Source: Neisseria sicca 4320 (lineage in GTDB: Bacteria; Pseudomonadota; Gammaproteobacteria; Burkholderiales; Neisseriaceae). Taken from it: 39,201 nt of DNA. The translations under genes and the position numbers were made by a program. Location of the stretch: assembly GCF_000193735.1 (NCBI RefSeq), contig NZ_AEPF01000149.1:1-39201 (forward strand). The letters are read 5' to 3'. The notes beneath the pieces were generated by a model. The model was given only the letters and a program-made list of their open reading frames with translations. It was not told where the DNA came from and made no database searches. Positions 7,351 through 15,732 of the stretch are shown here, one piece after another. How positions within the stretch are numbered: position 1 is the first letter of the stretch; each line of letters opens with the position of its first letter.

Positions 7351-8634
7351 CTACTCTTCTGCTTTTTCCGCTGCGCTGCGGCGGGAAACGCTGATGCCTA
7401 ATTGTTTGAGTTTGCGGTAGAGGTGCGTGCGCTCCAAGCCGACTTTTTGGGCGACGCGGCTCATGTTTTGCCCTTCTTGGGCGATGTGGTATTCGAAATA
7501 GCGGCGTTCCAACTCTTCACGCAATTCGCGCAAAGGCATATTGAAGTTGAAACCGCCGACGATTTCGGTAGCAACCGTTGCCCGTTTTTGCCCCAATGCG
7601 GCAACGACCGCCTGCTCGTGGACTTCCTGTCCGTCTGCCTCCAGCATCAGGTTTTTCACGACGCTGCGGAGTTGGTCGAAATTGCCCGGCCAGTTGTATT
7701 GGCAGAGGACGGTCAGCGAGCCGTTGCTGAATTTGACGGGCTGGATTTTTTCGCTGTCCGCCAATTCGGTCATGACTTGGTTGACCAAGAAAGCGATGTC
7801 TTCGGATTGGCTGCGCAACGGCGGGATGCTGATGACGTTGCCGGAAAGCAGTTCGGACAACTTGGCATCGGCGATGGCGTCTGCCGGGCTTTCATCGGCG
7901 GCATGGCTGCCGGCGACAATGACGCGCACGTTGTAACGGTCTGCCTTACCGAGGATGAAGCTGATGCCGTTTTGGATGTTTTTGCTGTATTGCGCGGCAT
8001 CACCGAGATAAAGCGTGCCGCCCGATGCTTTTTGCAGCAGCTCTAAAGGCGCGTCGGCGATGAGTTCGACGCGGCTGAGTCCGACCCAAGGCGTACCGCT
8101 TTTGTGGAAATAGCGGGCAACGATTTCAAACGGCGAACCGGTTTCGCCGCTGAGCAGCACGTGGCCGCTTTTTTTCACGGCAGGCTCAAGCTGCTGCTTG
8201 AATTCCTGAATGACGGGGCTGTTGCCGAGTTTGTCGAAGGACAAGCCCGCCGCCATCTGCATTTCGCCGTGTTTGAGGGCGCGGTCGACGGTAGAGAGCA
8301 GCTTTTGCAGGGCAATCGGTTTTTCCAGAAAATCGAGCGCGCCGATTTTGGTGGCTTCGACGGCGGTGTCGATGCTGGCGTGTCCGCTCATCATCACCAC
8401 GGGCATGTTGAGCTGTCCGTTTTTCGCCCACTCTTTGAGCAGGGTAATCCCGTCGCAGTCAGGCATCCATATGTCCAACAACACCATGGCGGGTCGGGTT
8501 TGGTGGCGCAGTTGGCGCGCCTCTTCGGCGTTCTCCGCCAAAGCCACGGAATAACCTTCGTCTTGGAGGATTTCCGAGAGCAAGTCGCGGATACCTACTT
8601 CGTCATCTACAATTAAAATATCACTGCTACGCAT
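7351..8634 (-). CDS. ntrX: NtrX response regulator with degenerate AAA+ domain
   Basis: This 427-residue cytoplasmic regulator is the partner of NtrY. The receiver domain (1-120) has the acidic pair Asp10-Asp11, phospho-acceptor Asp54 (LLDIWMPD) and Lys105. The central AAA+ domain is degraded: the Walker A position reads GETGSPFE (163-170) without the Gly-Lys of GETGTGKE, the GAFTGA segment needed to contact sigma54 is missing altogether, and Walker B reads GGTLYLGD. The C-terminal Fis-type helix-turn-helix (MSRVAQKVGLERTHLYRKLK) is intact. It should therefore act as a DNA-binding regulator that does not hydrolyse ATP for sigma54. NtrYX of pathogenic Neisseria is known to affect respiratory gene expression. 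The start overlaps the ntrY stop by 8 bases, implying translational coupling. Confidence 0.93.
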   Translation of the reverse strand: MRSSDILIVDDEVGIRDLLSEILQDEGYSVALAENAEEARQLRHQTRPAMVLLDIWMPDCDGITLLKEWAKNGQLNMPVVMMSGHASIDTAVEATKIGALDFLEKPIALQKLLSTVDRALKHGEMQMAAGLSFDKLGNSPVIQEFKQQLEPAVKKSGHVLLSGETGSPFEIVARYFHKSGTPWVGLSRVELIADAPLELLQKASGGTLYLGDAAQYSKNIQNGISFILGKADRYNVRVIVAGSHAADESPADAIADAKLSELLSGNVISIPPLRSQSEDIAFLVNQVMTELADSEKIQPVKFSNGSLTVLCQYNWPGNFDQLRSVVKNLMLEADGQEVHEQAVVAALGQKRATVATEIVGGFNFNMPLRELREELERRYFEYHIAQEGQNMSRVAQKVGLERTHLYRKLKQLGISVSRRSAAEKAEE

Positions 8635-10750
8635 AAGTTTCTACCAATCGGGGTAAGGCTATTTTCACACACGCGCCGCCTTCGTTCTGATTGCTCAGGC
8701 TGATGCGGCCGCCGTGCTCTTCGATGATTTTCTTCACAACGGGCAATCCCAGTCCCGTACCTGTCGGTTTGTCGGTTACATACGGCTCGAAGGCATTATG
8801 CAGCATTTCCTTGCTGAAACCTTTGCCGTTGTTACACACGGTCAATAAAACCTGTCCGTCGTTATCTTCGCCGACGCTGACATTCACTTGGGGAACTTCT
8901 GCCTCTTCCGCCGCTTCCGCCGCGTTTTTAAAGATATTGTGCAATACCTGCCGCATGGCGGTGGTATCGGCGGAAATCGGCTGCGGTTTGTCGGACAAGT
9001 TCGGAACAAAGTGGCACGCACCGCCCTCGTACAGCAGCAACACTTCTTCTACCAAGCGGTTCAAATCATGTTTTTCAAAATTCAGCGACGGCGCGCGGGC
9101 GTAATTGCGGAAGGCTTCGACCATTTCTTTTAATGCCGCCACCTGTTTGACGATGGTGTCGGTCGAACGGCTGAGGATTTGGGCGTGTTGTTCGTCCAAT
9201 TTATCATGCAATTTCCATGCCAATCTCTCGGCGGAAAGTTGGATAGGCGTGAGCGGATTGCGGATTTCGTGTGCCAACCGCTTCGCCACTTCGCCCCAAG
9301 CGGCTTCTTTTTGGGCGCGGATGAGGACGGTAATGTCGTCAATCACCATCACCACGCCGTTGTCGTTGTCATCAGGTAGGACGGTGGCTTTACCCAAGAG
9401 AATGCGCGCATCGTCGGGGGCGGCGTATTCGACTTGAACAGGTTTGGTGGCATTGGCGGTTTCTTCAATCGCGGCAAATACTTCGGCAAGCAAGGTCTGT
9501 TGCGGCGATTGTCCGCGCCAGTCGTGCCAGTTGCTGCCCCACAGCGGCACCAATTCAATGCCCAAAATCCGTTCGGCGGCTTTGTTGAAGGTTTTCAGAC
9601 GACCTTCGGCATCCAAAGTAATCACGCCCGTGGTCAAACTTTCCAACACGCATTCGAGATAGTGGCGCGCCGCTTCTTCGCGCAGGCGGTTGTGTTCGTC
9701 GGCTTCTTTGGCGATAGCAAGCTGTTCGGTCATGTGGTTGAACAACTGGGTCAATCTGCCGAATTCGTCGTTGCGGAACACGGGGCGTTTCTGGCTGAAA
9801 TCGCCCTGCGCCACCGCCCTTGCGCCTTCTGCCAACGACAATACCGGCTCGACGAAACGGCGGGCGAAATAAAGCGCCATCACTAAGGCAAGGAAAATCG
9901 CCAACAGCGCGGCAACCAGCAAAGTCGCCAAGAAGAAAGTTTGCAGGCCTTGTTTGGTGTAGCTCAATTCGGCGTATTTCGCCCGCGCCGCTTCGATCAG
10001 CGTTGCATCTTGCGCCACATCCTGCGGGATGGGCTGGCGGAAAAACAAGGCGTAATCGCGTCCGTTGTGCGCGCCGATGAGCATCCAGCCTTGCGCGTAC
10101 AAGACATTTTCTATGTTTTCCAAACTGCGTATCGAGCCGGTCTGCTCCAGCGTATCCCATCCTTCTTTGTCGAGTTCGGGCTGGTTTAGTTTCAGCGGAT
10201 TGACACTTTTCTCGGTTTTATGGGTTTTGACGTCGTATAGCGAAAGCTGGGTAAAGCCGCCCGATTTGGCGGCACTGGTCAACGCTTTGCCCAAATCTCC
10301 GTCCACAGACGCAGTGCTAATCAGGTCGATTTGCACCGGCGTGGCGTTGCTGACGGCGTTGTCCACCGCCAGATTCAGCGCGGATTTGCTCAAGTTCAGG
10401 CTGCGCTCGAGGGCTTCATGGGTATCGTTGCCGAACCATGAATTAATCGTGCCGTTGATGAACTGCGCGGAAATGCCGAACAGGAACACGCCCGGCAATA
10501 CCGCCACCAGCGTAAACATCCCCGACAGCCGCCGCGCAATCTGCGAGCCGAACACGCCCTTGCTTTTGTCGCGCATAAGGAGCAGGACGTAGCGCGTCAA
10601 AACCGATGCCAACACCAGCATCAGCAGCGCACATAGGGCGATAATCCACCAGAAATATTCCGCCAACGGGCTGGTACTGCCCGTTGCGATGGTCAGTCCG
10701 TAAAGCAGTCCCACCGCCGCCAACACGGCAATCAGGAGAAAGCGGCGCAT
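8627..10750 (-). CDS. ntrY: NtrY sensor histidine kinase
   Basis: This is a 707-residue inner-membrane kinase. Three hydrophobic segments lie at about 4-21, 33-58 and 78-96. A periplasmic sensor region of about 175 residues follows, then a fourth helix at about 271-298. A HAMP-like linker (FVEPVLSLAEGARAVAQGDF) and a PAS domain (about 365-475) come next. The HisKA domain has its phospho-accepting His494 in AKRLAHEIRNPLTP, and the HATPase domain has the N-box and G-boxes NNGKGFS and GTGLGLPVVKKI. ATG 10750 has AGGAG upstream. It begins 3 bases after the DUF4390 stop and overlaps ntrX, so rsmB-DUF4390-ntrY-ntrX form one transcription unit. The signal sensed is unknown. Confidence 0.95.
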   Translation of the reverse strand: MRRFLLIAVLAAVGLLYGLTIATGSTSPLAEYFWWIIALCALLMLVLASVLTRYVLLLMRDKSKGVFGSQIARRLSGMFTLVAVLPGVFLFGISAQFINGTINSWFGNDTHEALERSLNLSKSALNLAVDNAVSNATPVQIDLISTASVDGDLGKALTSAAKSGGFTQLSLYDVKTHKTEKSVNPLKLNQPELDKEGWDTLEQTGSIRSLENIENVLYAQGWMLIGAHNGRDYALFFRQPIPQDVAQDATLIEAARAKYAELSYTKQGLQTFFLATLLVAALLAIFLALVMALYFARRFVEPVLSLAEGARAVAQGDFSQKRPVFRNDEFGRLTQLFNHMTEQLAIAKEADEHNRLREEAARHYLECVLESLTTGVITLDAEGRLKTFNKAAERILGIELVPLWGSNWHDWRGQSPQQTLLAEVFAAIEETANATKPVQVEYAAPDDARILLGKATVLPDDNDNGVVMVIDDITVLIRAQKEAAWGEVAKRLAHEIRNPLTPIQLSAERLAWKLHDKLDEQHAQILSRSTDTIVKQVAALKEMVEAFRNYARAPSLNFEKHDLNRLVEEVLLLYEGGACHFVPNLSDKPQPISADTTAMRQVLHNIFKNAAEAAEEAEVPQVNVSVGEDNDGQVLLTVCNNGKGFSKEMLHNAFEPYVTDKPTGTGLGLPVVKKIIEEHGGRISLSNQNEGGACVKIALPRLVETYA

Positions 10751-10753
10751 GGT

Positions 10754-11347
10754 TTACTCCTGAGAGATGGTCAGAGACTTCCAGCCGGAATCCAAGTGCC
10801 AGTTTTTAGAAGTCAATGCGTTGATTTGGAAGGGTTTGGGCAGCTTCGCCGTCGAGAGCAGCAGGCGGATTTCGGCTTGCGTGTCTTTCGCTGCGACACC
10901 GCTTAACGCGCCTTTGGACAGCACTTTCCAGTTGGCGACCGCACCTACGCCGCGCAAGGCGGTATCAAGCGTGTCGTATTCGGTGGAAAACGTGCCGACG
11001 GTTATGCGGTAGCGGTTGGTCAGCGGATGGAAGGAAAGTTTGTAGTGGATGGTGTTGTCGCTGTTGAGCAGCTGGTCAAACTTGAAGCGGTAAGACGGCA
11101 TGGACGGCGCAGAAAGCTGCCAGCTCAAAGTAAAATTCAACGGCACGCCCTGCCGGAGCGCCTGTTTGAGCTGGTCGGGCAAATCGGTGCGGAAACGGCT
11201 GCTGACGGAAAGCTGTCCGGTTTCGGTCAGCTTCGCCTCGGAGCGGGTTACGCTGATGCCCTCCGCCGCCGCATTCAGCGGCAGGGCGAGCAACAGCGTT
11301 CCAAACAGCCGTTTACTGCTTTTTGATAAGCGCGTAATAAAAGCCAT
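10754..11347 (-). CDS. DUF4390 exported protein
   Basis: This is a 197-residue predicted periplasmic protein. MAFITRLSKSSKRLFGTLLL followed by ALPLNAAAEG is a clear Sec signal peptide, probably cut after AAA. The body is beta-rich (FTLSWQL, YKLSFHPLTNRYRITVG, FQINAL), consistent with the DUF4390 family, which is usually found beside ntrYX in betaproteobacteria. ATG 11347 is chosen over the upstream GTG at 11374 because only it starts a proper signal peptide. The start overlaps the end of rsmB by 35 bases. Its position suggests an envelope role linked to NtrY sensing, but that is only inference. Confidence 0.88.
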   Translation of the reverse strand: MAFITRLSKSSKRLFGTLLLALPLNAAAEGISVTRSEAKLTETGQLSVSSRFRTDLPDQLKQALRQGVPLNFTLSWQLSAPSMPSYRFKFDQLLNSDNTIHYKLSFHPLTNRYRITVGTFSTEYDTLDTALRGVGAVANWKVLSKGALSGVAAKDTQAEIRLLLSTAKLPKPFQINALTSKNWHLDSGWKSLTISQE

Positions 11348-12572
11348 CTTGATGTTTGTTCGGTAAAAGCACACGCGATTCGATCAGCTCGGCATCGGCG
11401 TGGCGGTTGAGGAATTTTTGCAACTGAACGTCGTTTTCTTCGACGAACACCGAGCAGGTGGCAAGCAGCATTCTGCCGTTTTTCGTCAGGGTTTGCCAAA
11501 GCGCGTCCAGCAATGCCTCCTGCTGACGGGCGGTTTTGGCGGCATCGGTCGGACGGCGCAGCCATTTTACGTCGGGATTGCGCCGCGCCACACCCGAAGC
11601 GGTACACGGCACGTCGGCAAGGATGGCGTCGAAAGGCTTTCCATCATACCACGCCGCCAAGTCCTGCGCATCGGCGCAAGTCAGAGCGGTCGTCTGAAAC
11701 CCCAAACGGTCAATATTGTCCTTCACCCTTTTCAGACGACCTTCGTCTATGTCCAAAGCGGTCACATGACAGTCTGCCAATTCCAACATATGCCCTGTTT
11801 TCCCGCCCGGCGCGGCGCACGCGTCCAAAATCCGTTCGCCGTCTTTAGGGTTTAACAGATATGCCGCCTGCTGCGCGCCGAAATCCTGCACCGACACCAG
11901 CCCTTCGGCAAAACCAGGCAGCCGGCTGACGGGAACCGCCTCGTCCAGCGTTACCGCACATTCGTCCAACGCCCTAGCCGCAATACCTTCCGCCGCCAGC
12001 TTTTCCAAATATGATTCGGCATTGCCGTGGCGGCGGTTGACCCGCAGCGTCATCGGCGGATGCGATTGCAGCGCGGTGGTGATGTTGTGCCAGTGTTTCG
12101 GATAATGGTTTTTCAGGTATGCCACCCACCACAGCGGCAGGTTGTGTTTCGCCACATCGTCTTTTTTGCACGAAGCCTCCAGCTTCTCCCGCTCGCGCAA
12201 AAACCGCCGCAAAATCGCGTTGGCAAACGAGCGGAACTGCCCGCGCCCGATTTTCGCAATACTCTCCACTGCCTCGTTGACCACCGCATGAGGCGCGTTG
12301 CGCGTGTAATGCAGTTGGTACATCGCCGCCAAAAGCAGGCTTTCGAGCTGCGGATTGTCAATCGGCTTTTTCAGCATCTGCGCGAGCATATGTTTCAAAC
12401 TGCCCAAATAACGCTGGCAGCCGTAGGCAATATCCTGCAACGCGCCGTTTTCCTGCGCCGTCAGCTCGGGATGCGCTGCGCGGATTTGCGCCAACACATC
12501 CTGAAGGTTGCGCCCTTCGGCAACCGCCGCAATGCTGTCGGCGGCGAGTTTTTGGGCGAGGGACATACTCAT
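11313..12572 (-). CDS. rsmB: 16S rRNA (cytosine967-C5)-methyltransferase RsmB
   Basis: This 419-residue SAM-dependent enzyme makes m5C967 in 16S rRNA. The N-terminal NusB-like helical domain occupies about 1-140 (YQLHYTRNAPHAVVNEAVE, FANAILRRFLRE). The Rossmann methyltransferase domain has the SAM motif ILDACAAPGGKTGHML. It also has the two RsmB cysteines, in DVPCTASG (motif IV) and ATCSVF (motif VI). A DUS lies in the coding sequence near DEGRLKRVKDN. It heads the rsmB-DUF4390-ntrY-ntrX unit. In many relatives rsmB is next to fmt; here the PepSY and macrodomain genes lie between. Confidence 0.96.
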   Translation of the reverse strand: MSMSLAQKLAADSIAAVAEGRNLQDVLAQIRAAHPELTAQENGALQDIAYGCQRYLGSLKHMLAQMLKKPIDNPQLESLLLAAMYQLHYTRNAPHAVVNEAVESIAKIGRGQFRSFANAILRRFLREREKLEASCKKDDVAKHNLPLWWVAYLKNHYPKHWHNITTALQSHPPMTLRVNRRHGNAESYLEKLAAEGIAARALDECAVTLDEAVPVSRLPGFAEGLVSVQDFGAQQAAYLLNPKDGERILDACAAPGGKTGHMLELADCHVTALDIDEGRLKRVKDNIDRLGFQTTALTCADAQDLAAWYDGKPFDAILADVPCTASGVARRNPDVKWLRRPTDAAKTARQQEALLDALWQTLTKNGRMLLATCSVFVEENDVQLQKFLNRHADAELIESRVLLPNKHQDGFYYALIKKQ

Positions 12573-12682
12573 AAATTCAATTCCTTAAATGACTGCTGTG
12601 GTTCGATTTGTTCGTTAAAAATGTAAACGCCGCACAAGCGGTTCGGGCGGTGTTCGGGGCAAAATTCAAATTGTGTTAATCC

Positions 12683-12703
12683 GATTGCCTGTTTGCGGCA
12701 ATC
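12683..12703. promoter_or_regulatory. inverted repeat overlapping the PepSY promoter
   Basis: Perfect 7-base arms GATTGCC (12683-12689) and GGCAATC (12697-12703) around a 7-base spacer span the -35 and promoter spacer. The geometry suits a dimeric regulator. The regulator is unknown. Confidence 0.45.
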
Positions 12704-12713
12704 TTCATATAGT
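12685..12713 (+). promoter_or_regulatory. sigma70-type promoter of the PepSY gene
   Basis: TTGCCT (12685-12690) and TATAGT (12708-12713) are separated by 17 bases. The promoter lies about 30 bases upstream of the PepSY gene start. Confidence 0.6.
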
Positions 12714-12743
12714 TTGTTTTTTATGCCACATAAAGGACCCATC

Positions 12744-13028
12744 ATGAAATTACGCGCCCTTTCCCTGCTTGCCGTTTCCGCCGCACTCATTTCCGGCAGT
12801 CTGACCGCCGCAGCGGCACCGCACAAACATTCCCGCTCCATCTCCCAAGCGCAAGCCGTTAAAATCGCTAAAAAACGCGTTGGCGGCGGACGCGTTACCG
12901 ACGTCGATTACAGCAGAGGACGCTGGGAAATCGAAATCCGCAGAGGCTGTACCGAATACGATGTGGACGTTTCTTCACAAAGCGGCCGCGTCATCAGAGT
13001 CGACACCGACAACCACTGCGACGATTAA
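12744..13028 (+). CDS. small exported PepSY-domain protein
   Basis: This is a 94-residue predicted periplasmic protein. The signal peptide is MKLRALSLLAVSAALISGSL followed by TAAAAPHKH. The mature part carries one PepSY repeat: ISQAQAVKIAKKRVGGGRVTDVDY, then RWEIEI and a final YDVDVSSQSGRVIRVDTD. Two cysteines (RRGCTEYD, DNHCDD) could form a disulphide. ATG 12744 has AAAGGA at good spacing, and the frame upstream lacks one. It is a plus-strand single gene with its own promoter, operator-like repeat and terminator, inserted between minus-strand rsmB and the macrodomain gene. PepSY proteins often inhibit proteases or bind envelope partners; the target here is unknown. Confidence 0.87.
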   Translation: MKLRALSLLAVSAALISGSLTAAAAPHKHSRSISQAQAVKIAKKRVGGGRVTDVDYSRGRWEIEIRRGCTEYDVDVSSQSGRVIRVDTDNHCDD

Positions 13029-13037
13029 TTTTTATAC

Positions 13038-13063
13038 AAGCCGGACTGCCTGTCCGGCTTTTC
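13038..13063 (+). terminator. intrinsic terminator of the PepSY gene
   Basis: Perfect 8-base arms AGCCGGAC and GTCCGGCT around a 5-base loop are followed by TTTTCT. This is a classic non-DUS terminator, 10 bases after the stop. Confidence 0.88.
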
Positions 13064-13139
13064 TGTTTTCAGACGACCTCAAGTTTACCCGAGGTCGTCT
13101 GAAAACCTTTTATCTGCCGTTTCGCCCGATTCAAGACTT

Positions 13140-13661
13140 TCAGACGACCGCTCCGTCCCGTTCCAACAAAGCTCGATAGCGTTGGGCATCCTGCGGCGAA
13201 AAACAACAGAAGACGATTTTTTCGACAGTCGGACACTGCGGCAAAGTTTTTTTCAAAATTGCCAAAGCGGTTTCAGCGGCCAAATCGGCAGGAAAACGGT
13301 ACACGCCTGTACTGATGCAGGGGAAGGCGATGCTGCGGATGCCGTGTTCTTGCGCCAGCAGCAGCGAATTTTGATACGCCTCCGCCAGCTTGACCGCTTC
13401 GCTGCGGTGTCCGCCGAACCAAACCGGCCCAACGGTGTGAATCACAAATTTCGCCGGCAACCGATAACCTTGGGTAATTTTCGCTTCGCCCGTGCGGCAG
13501 CCGTTCAACTGCCTACACTCTTCCAGCAATTCCCGCCCCGCCGCGCGGTGAATCGCGCCGTCCACTCCGCCGCCGCCCAACAACGAGGAATTGGCGGCGT
13601 TCACGATGGCATCGACTTCAAGTTTCGTAATATCGCCTTCGACTACTTCAAACACTGCCAT
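13140..13661 (-). CDS. macrodomain ADP-ribose-binding protein, likely O-acetyl-ADP-ribose deacetylase
   Basis: This 173-residue cytoplasmic protein has all MacroD/YmdB motifs: GDITKLEVDAIVNAANSSL, the Gly-rich loop GGGGVDGAIHRAAG, VIHTVGPVW and the second loop AFPCISTGVYRFP. It should bind ADP-ribose and remove acyl or ADP-ribosyl groups. Length is normal. The C-terminal Val-Val-stop is encoded by a DUS, with the TGA being the TGA of GGTCGTCTGAAA (stop 13140-13142). It sits between fmt and rsmB on the same strand, flanked by DUS pairs, and looks like an accessory insertion in an otherwise fixed gene order. Confidence 0.93.
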   Translation of the reverse strand: MAVFEVVEGDITKLEVDAIVNAANSSLLGGGGVDGAIHRAAGRELLEECRQLNGCRTGEAKITQGYRLPAKFVIHTVGPVWFGGHRSEAVKLAEAYQNSLLLAQEHGIRSIAFPCISTGVYRFPADLAAETALAILKKTLPQCPTVEKIVFCCFSPQDAQRYRALLERDGAVV

Positions 13662-13726
13662 GATCTGCTCCTAAACGTGGGGAATCTTGTCGTCAGTTCA
13701 ACAAAACCAAATGTTTCCCTACTGAT

Positions 13727-13773
13727 ATTTTCAGACGACCTCTAAGCTATCCGAAGAAAGGTCGTCTGAAAAT
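13727..13773 (-). terminator. DUS inverted pair between fmt and the macrodomain gene
   Basis: TTTTCAGACGACC (from 13727) and GGTCGTCTGAAAA (to 13772) enclose about 20 bases between the fmt stop and the macrodomain start, and probably terminate fmt. Confidence 0.6.
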
Positions 13774-13794
13774 TAATGAGTCTGCAAACGGCTT

Positions 13795-14721
13795 CTACAA
13801 AACCGTTCCAACCTCAATCTTGTGCCCCGCCGCAAACGCCGCAATCGGCATCCGTTTGCTGCCGGAAGGCTGCAATTCGGTAATCTTCAACGCGTTCTCG
13901 CCGCAGGCAACGACCAAGCCGTCAGCCGAACAAGACAACACTTCACCCGCCCTGCCCTGTTGTGCCACTACTTCAGCCCGCCAGATTTTCATCGGCTTGC
14001 CTTGATATTCCACCCACGCAGCGGGAACGGGGTTGAAGGCGCGGATTTTGCGTTCAATCACTGCCGCACTTTCGTTCCAATCGATACGCGCTTCTTCTTT
14101 GCTTAATTTTTGCGCGTAAGTCACGCCTTCTTCGGGCTGTTTGACGCTTTTCAGACGACCCTCTGCCTTTAATTGTTGCAAATCAGCAACAATAGCCTCC
14201 GCACCGAGGTTCATCAGCGCGTCGTGTACTTCATTCGCCGTATCGGTCGATTGAATGGCGTAACGGTGTTCGCTGACCACATCGCCGGTGTCCAAACCGA
14301 TGTCCATCTGCATGATGCACACGCCCGTTTCGGCATCGCCCGCTTCAATCGCGCGCTGAATCGGCGCCGCGCCGCGCCAACGGGGCAGCAGCGAAGCGTG
14401 GATGTTGAGGCAGCCGTGTTTCGGCGTATCCAACACGTCTTGCGGCAAAATCAGTCCGTAGGCGGCAACGACCATTACGTCTGCCTCGACCTCTTCGAGC
14501 ATTTGCAGGGCTTCGGCGTTGTTGCGCAGTTTTTCAGGCTGCGCCACGCGCAAACCCAATTCCAATGCGGCCTGCTTCACGGGAGACGGGGCAAGCTGCA
14601 TCCCGCGCCCTTTGGGACGGTCAGGCTGGGTCAACACCAGCGGGATTTCAAAACCGGCGGCGGCAATGGCTTTTAAGGCGGCAGCGGCAAAATCGGGCGT
14701 ACCGGCAAAGATGACTTTCAT
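13795..14721 (-). CDS. fmt: methionyl-tRNA formyltransferase
   Basis: This 308-residue cytoplasmic enzyme formylates initiator Met-tRNA using 10-formyl-tetrahydrofolate. Visible motifs are VIFAGTPDFAAAAL at the N-terminus, LTQPDRPKGRG, the catalytic region LNIHASLLPRWRGAAPIQRAI and MDIGLDTGDV. The C-terminal OB-fold follows (RAFNPVPAAWVEY...). One DUS lies within the gene (about 14149-14160), read as GRLKS in the linker. ATG 14721 has AAGGAG. Its partner def lies upstream on the same strand but 227 bases away, with DUS copies between, so the two may not share a transcript. Confidence 0.97.
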   Translation of the reverse strand: MKVIFAGTPDFAAAALKAIAAAGFEIPLVLTQPDRPKGRGMQLAPSPVKQAALELGLRVAQPEKLRNNAEALQMLEEVEADVMVVAAYGLILPQDVLDTPKHGCLNIHASLLPRWRGAAPIQRAIEAGDAETGVCIMQMDIGLDTGDVVSEHRYAIQSTDTANEVHDALMNLGAEAIVADLQQLKAEGRLKSVKQPEEGVTYAQKLSKEEARIDWNESAAVIERKIRAFNPVPAAWVEYQGKPMKIWRAEVVAQQGRAGEVLSCSADGLVVACGENALKITELQPSGSKRMPIAAFAAGHKIEVGTVL

Positions 14722-14948
14722 GGGGAAACTCCTTGGAAATGGGTTTCAGACGACCTATGTACCGCAACGGCAAGCTTGTTTCCGTCTGACGGAAAGGAAC
14801 AGATTACGGAATACGGCTGTTACTGTTTCTAACCACCATCTTAAAAGAATAGGCAAACATTGCGACAGGTCGTCTGAAAGTTTGAAAAACAACGGCTCGC
14901 TGCCGCTTCCCTCTTTCAGACGACCTGTCCAACCGTATCATTCGGCTT

Positions 14949-15452
14949 TTAGATGGTGTGTTTTTGACGTTTTTTCAGTTTGGTCTTAATCCGACCCTGC
15001 TTGAGCTGAGACAGGCGTTCGACAAAAACGATGCCCATCAGGTGATCCAATTCGTGTTGCACGCAAATCGCCAGCAGACCGTCCGCCTCCAGCGTGAATT
15101 TCTCGCCTTTTTCGTTCAAAGCCTCGACCTTGACGCGTTCGGCACGGGTAACGGTGTCGTAAATGCCTGGCACAGACAGGCAGCCTTCTTCGTAAGTGGT
15201 TTCACCGTCTTTTTCAACAATGACGGGGTTGATGAACACGCGCGGCTCGCTGCGGTCTTCGGTCAAATCCATCACGACGACGCGCTCATGCACATCGACC
15301 TGCGTCGCCGCCAGCCCGATGCCGCGCGCTTCGTACATGGTTTCAAACATATCGGCGACCAGCTTTTGGATGCGCTCATCGACTTTTTCGACAGGCTTTG
15401 CCACAGTGTGCAGTCGCTCGTCGGGGTATTGCAGGATATTCAGTAAAGCCAT
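14949..15452 (-). CDS. def: peptide deformylase
   Basis: This 167-residue metal-dependent enzyme removes the formyl group from nascent proteins. The three catalytic motifs are intact: GIGLAATQV, EGCLSVPG (metal-ligand Cys) and QHELDHLMG (HExxH). The basic C-terminal tail KTKLKKRQKHTI is typical. The frame stays open upstream, but ATG 15452 gives the usual MALLNILQYPDERL start and has AGAG at good spacing. It is divergent from the LysM gene. Confidence 0.97.
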   Translation of the reverse strand: MALLNILQYPDERLHTVAKPVEKVDERIQKLVADMFETMYEARGIGLAATQVDVHERVVVMDLTEDRSEPRVFINPVIVEKDGETTYEEGCLSVPGIYDTVTRAERVKVEALNEKGEKFTLEADGLLAICVQHELDHLMGIVFVERLSQLKQGRIKTKLKKRQKHTI

Positions 15453-15732
15453 AATTTTCTCTTCGTTTTTCAATACTTGGGACGCGTATCCAAACGCATC
15501 TGGCAGCAGATTGTGTGTGTTTTCATACAAATTTTGCGTCTGCCTTCACAATTCCCGTGATGACACTAACATTCAATGATAAAATATGTACCAATGAATT
15601 TCCGTTCAATGCGCACAAAACGCCCATTGACGTTTTTTAAAGGGGGACGGCGGTTTTTGCAAACTCCCGGCCATTTCATTTTCTCCGTTTATCATTTAAA
15701 GACAAACCGAATCAATTTCAAGGGGAACGGTT

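Noticed and set aside
7070..7420. 116-residue plus-strand frame between dprA and ntrX
   Set aside because: It reads through a DUS terminator and into ntrX antisense; no ribosome site or protein features.
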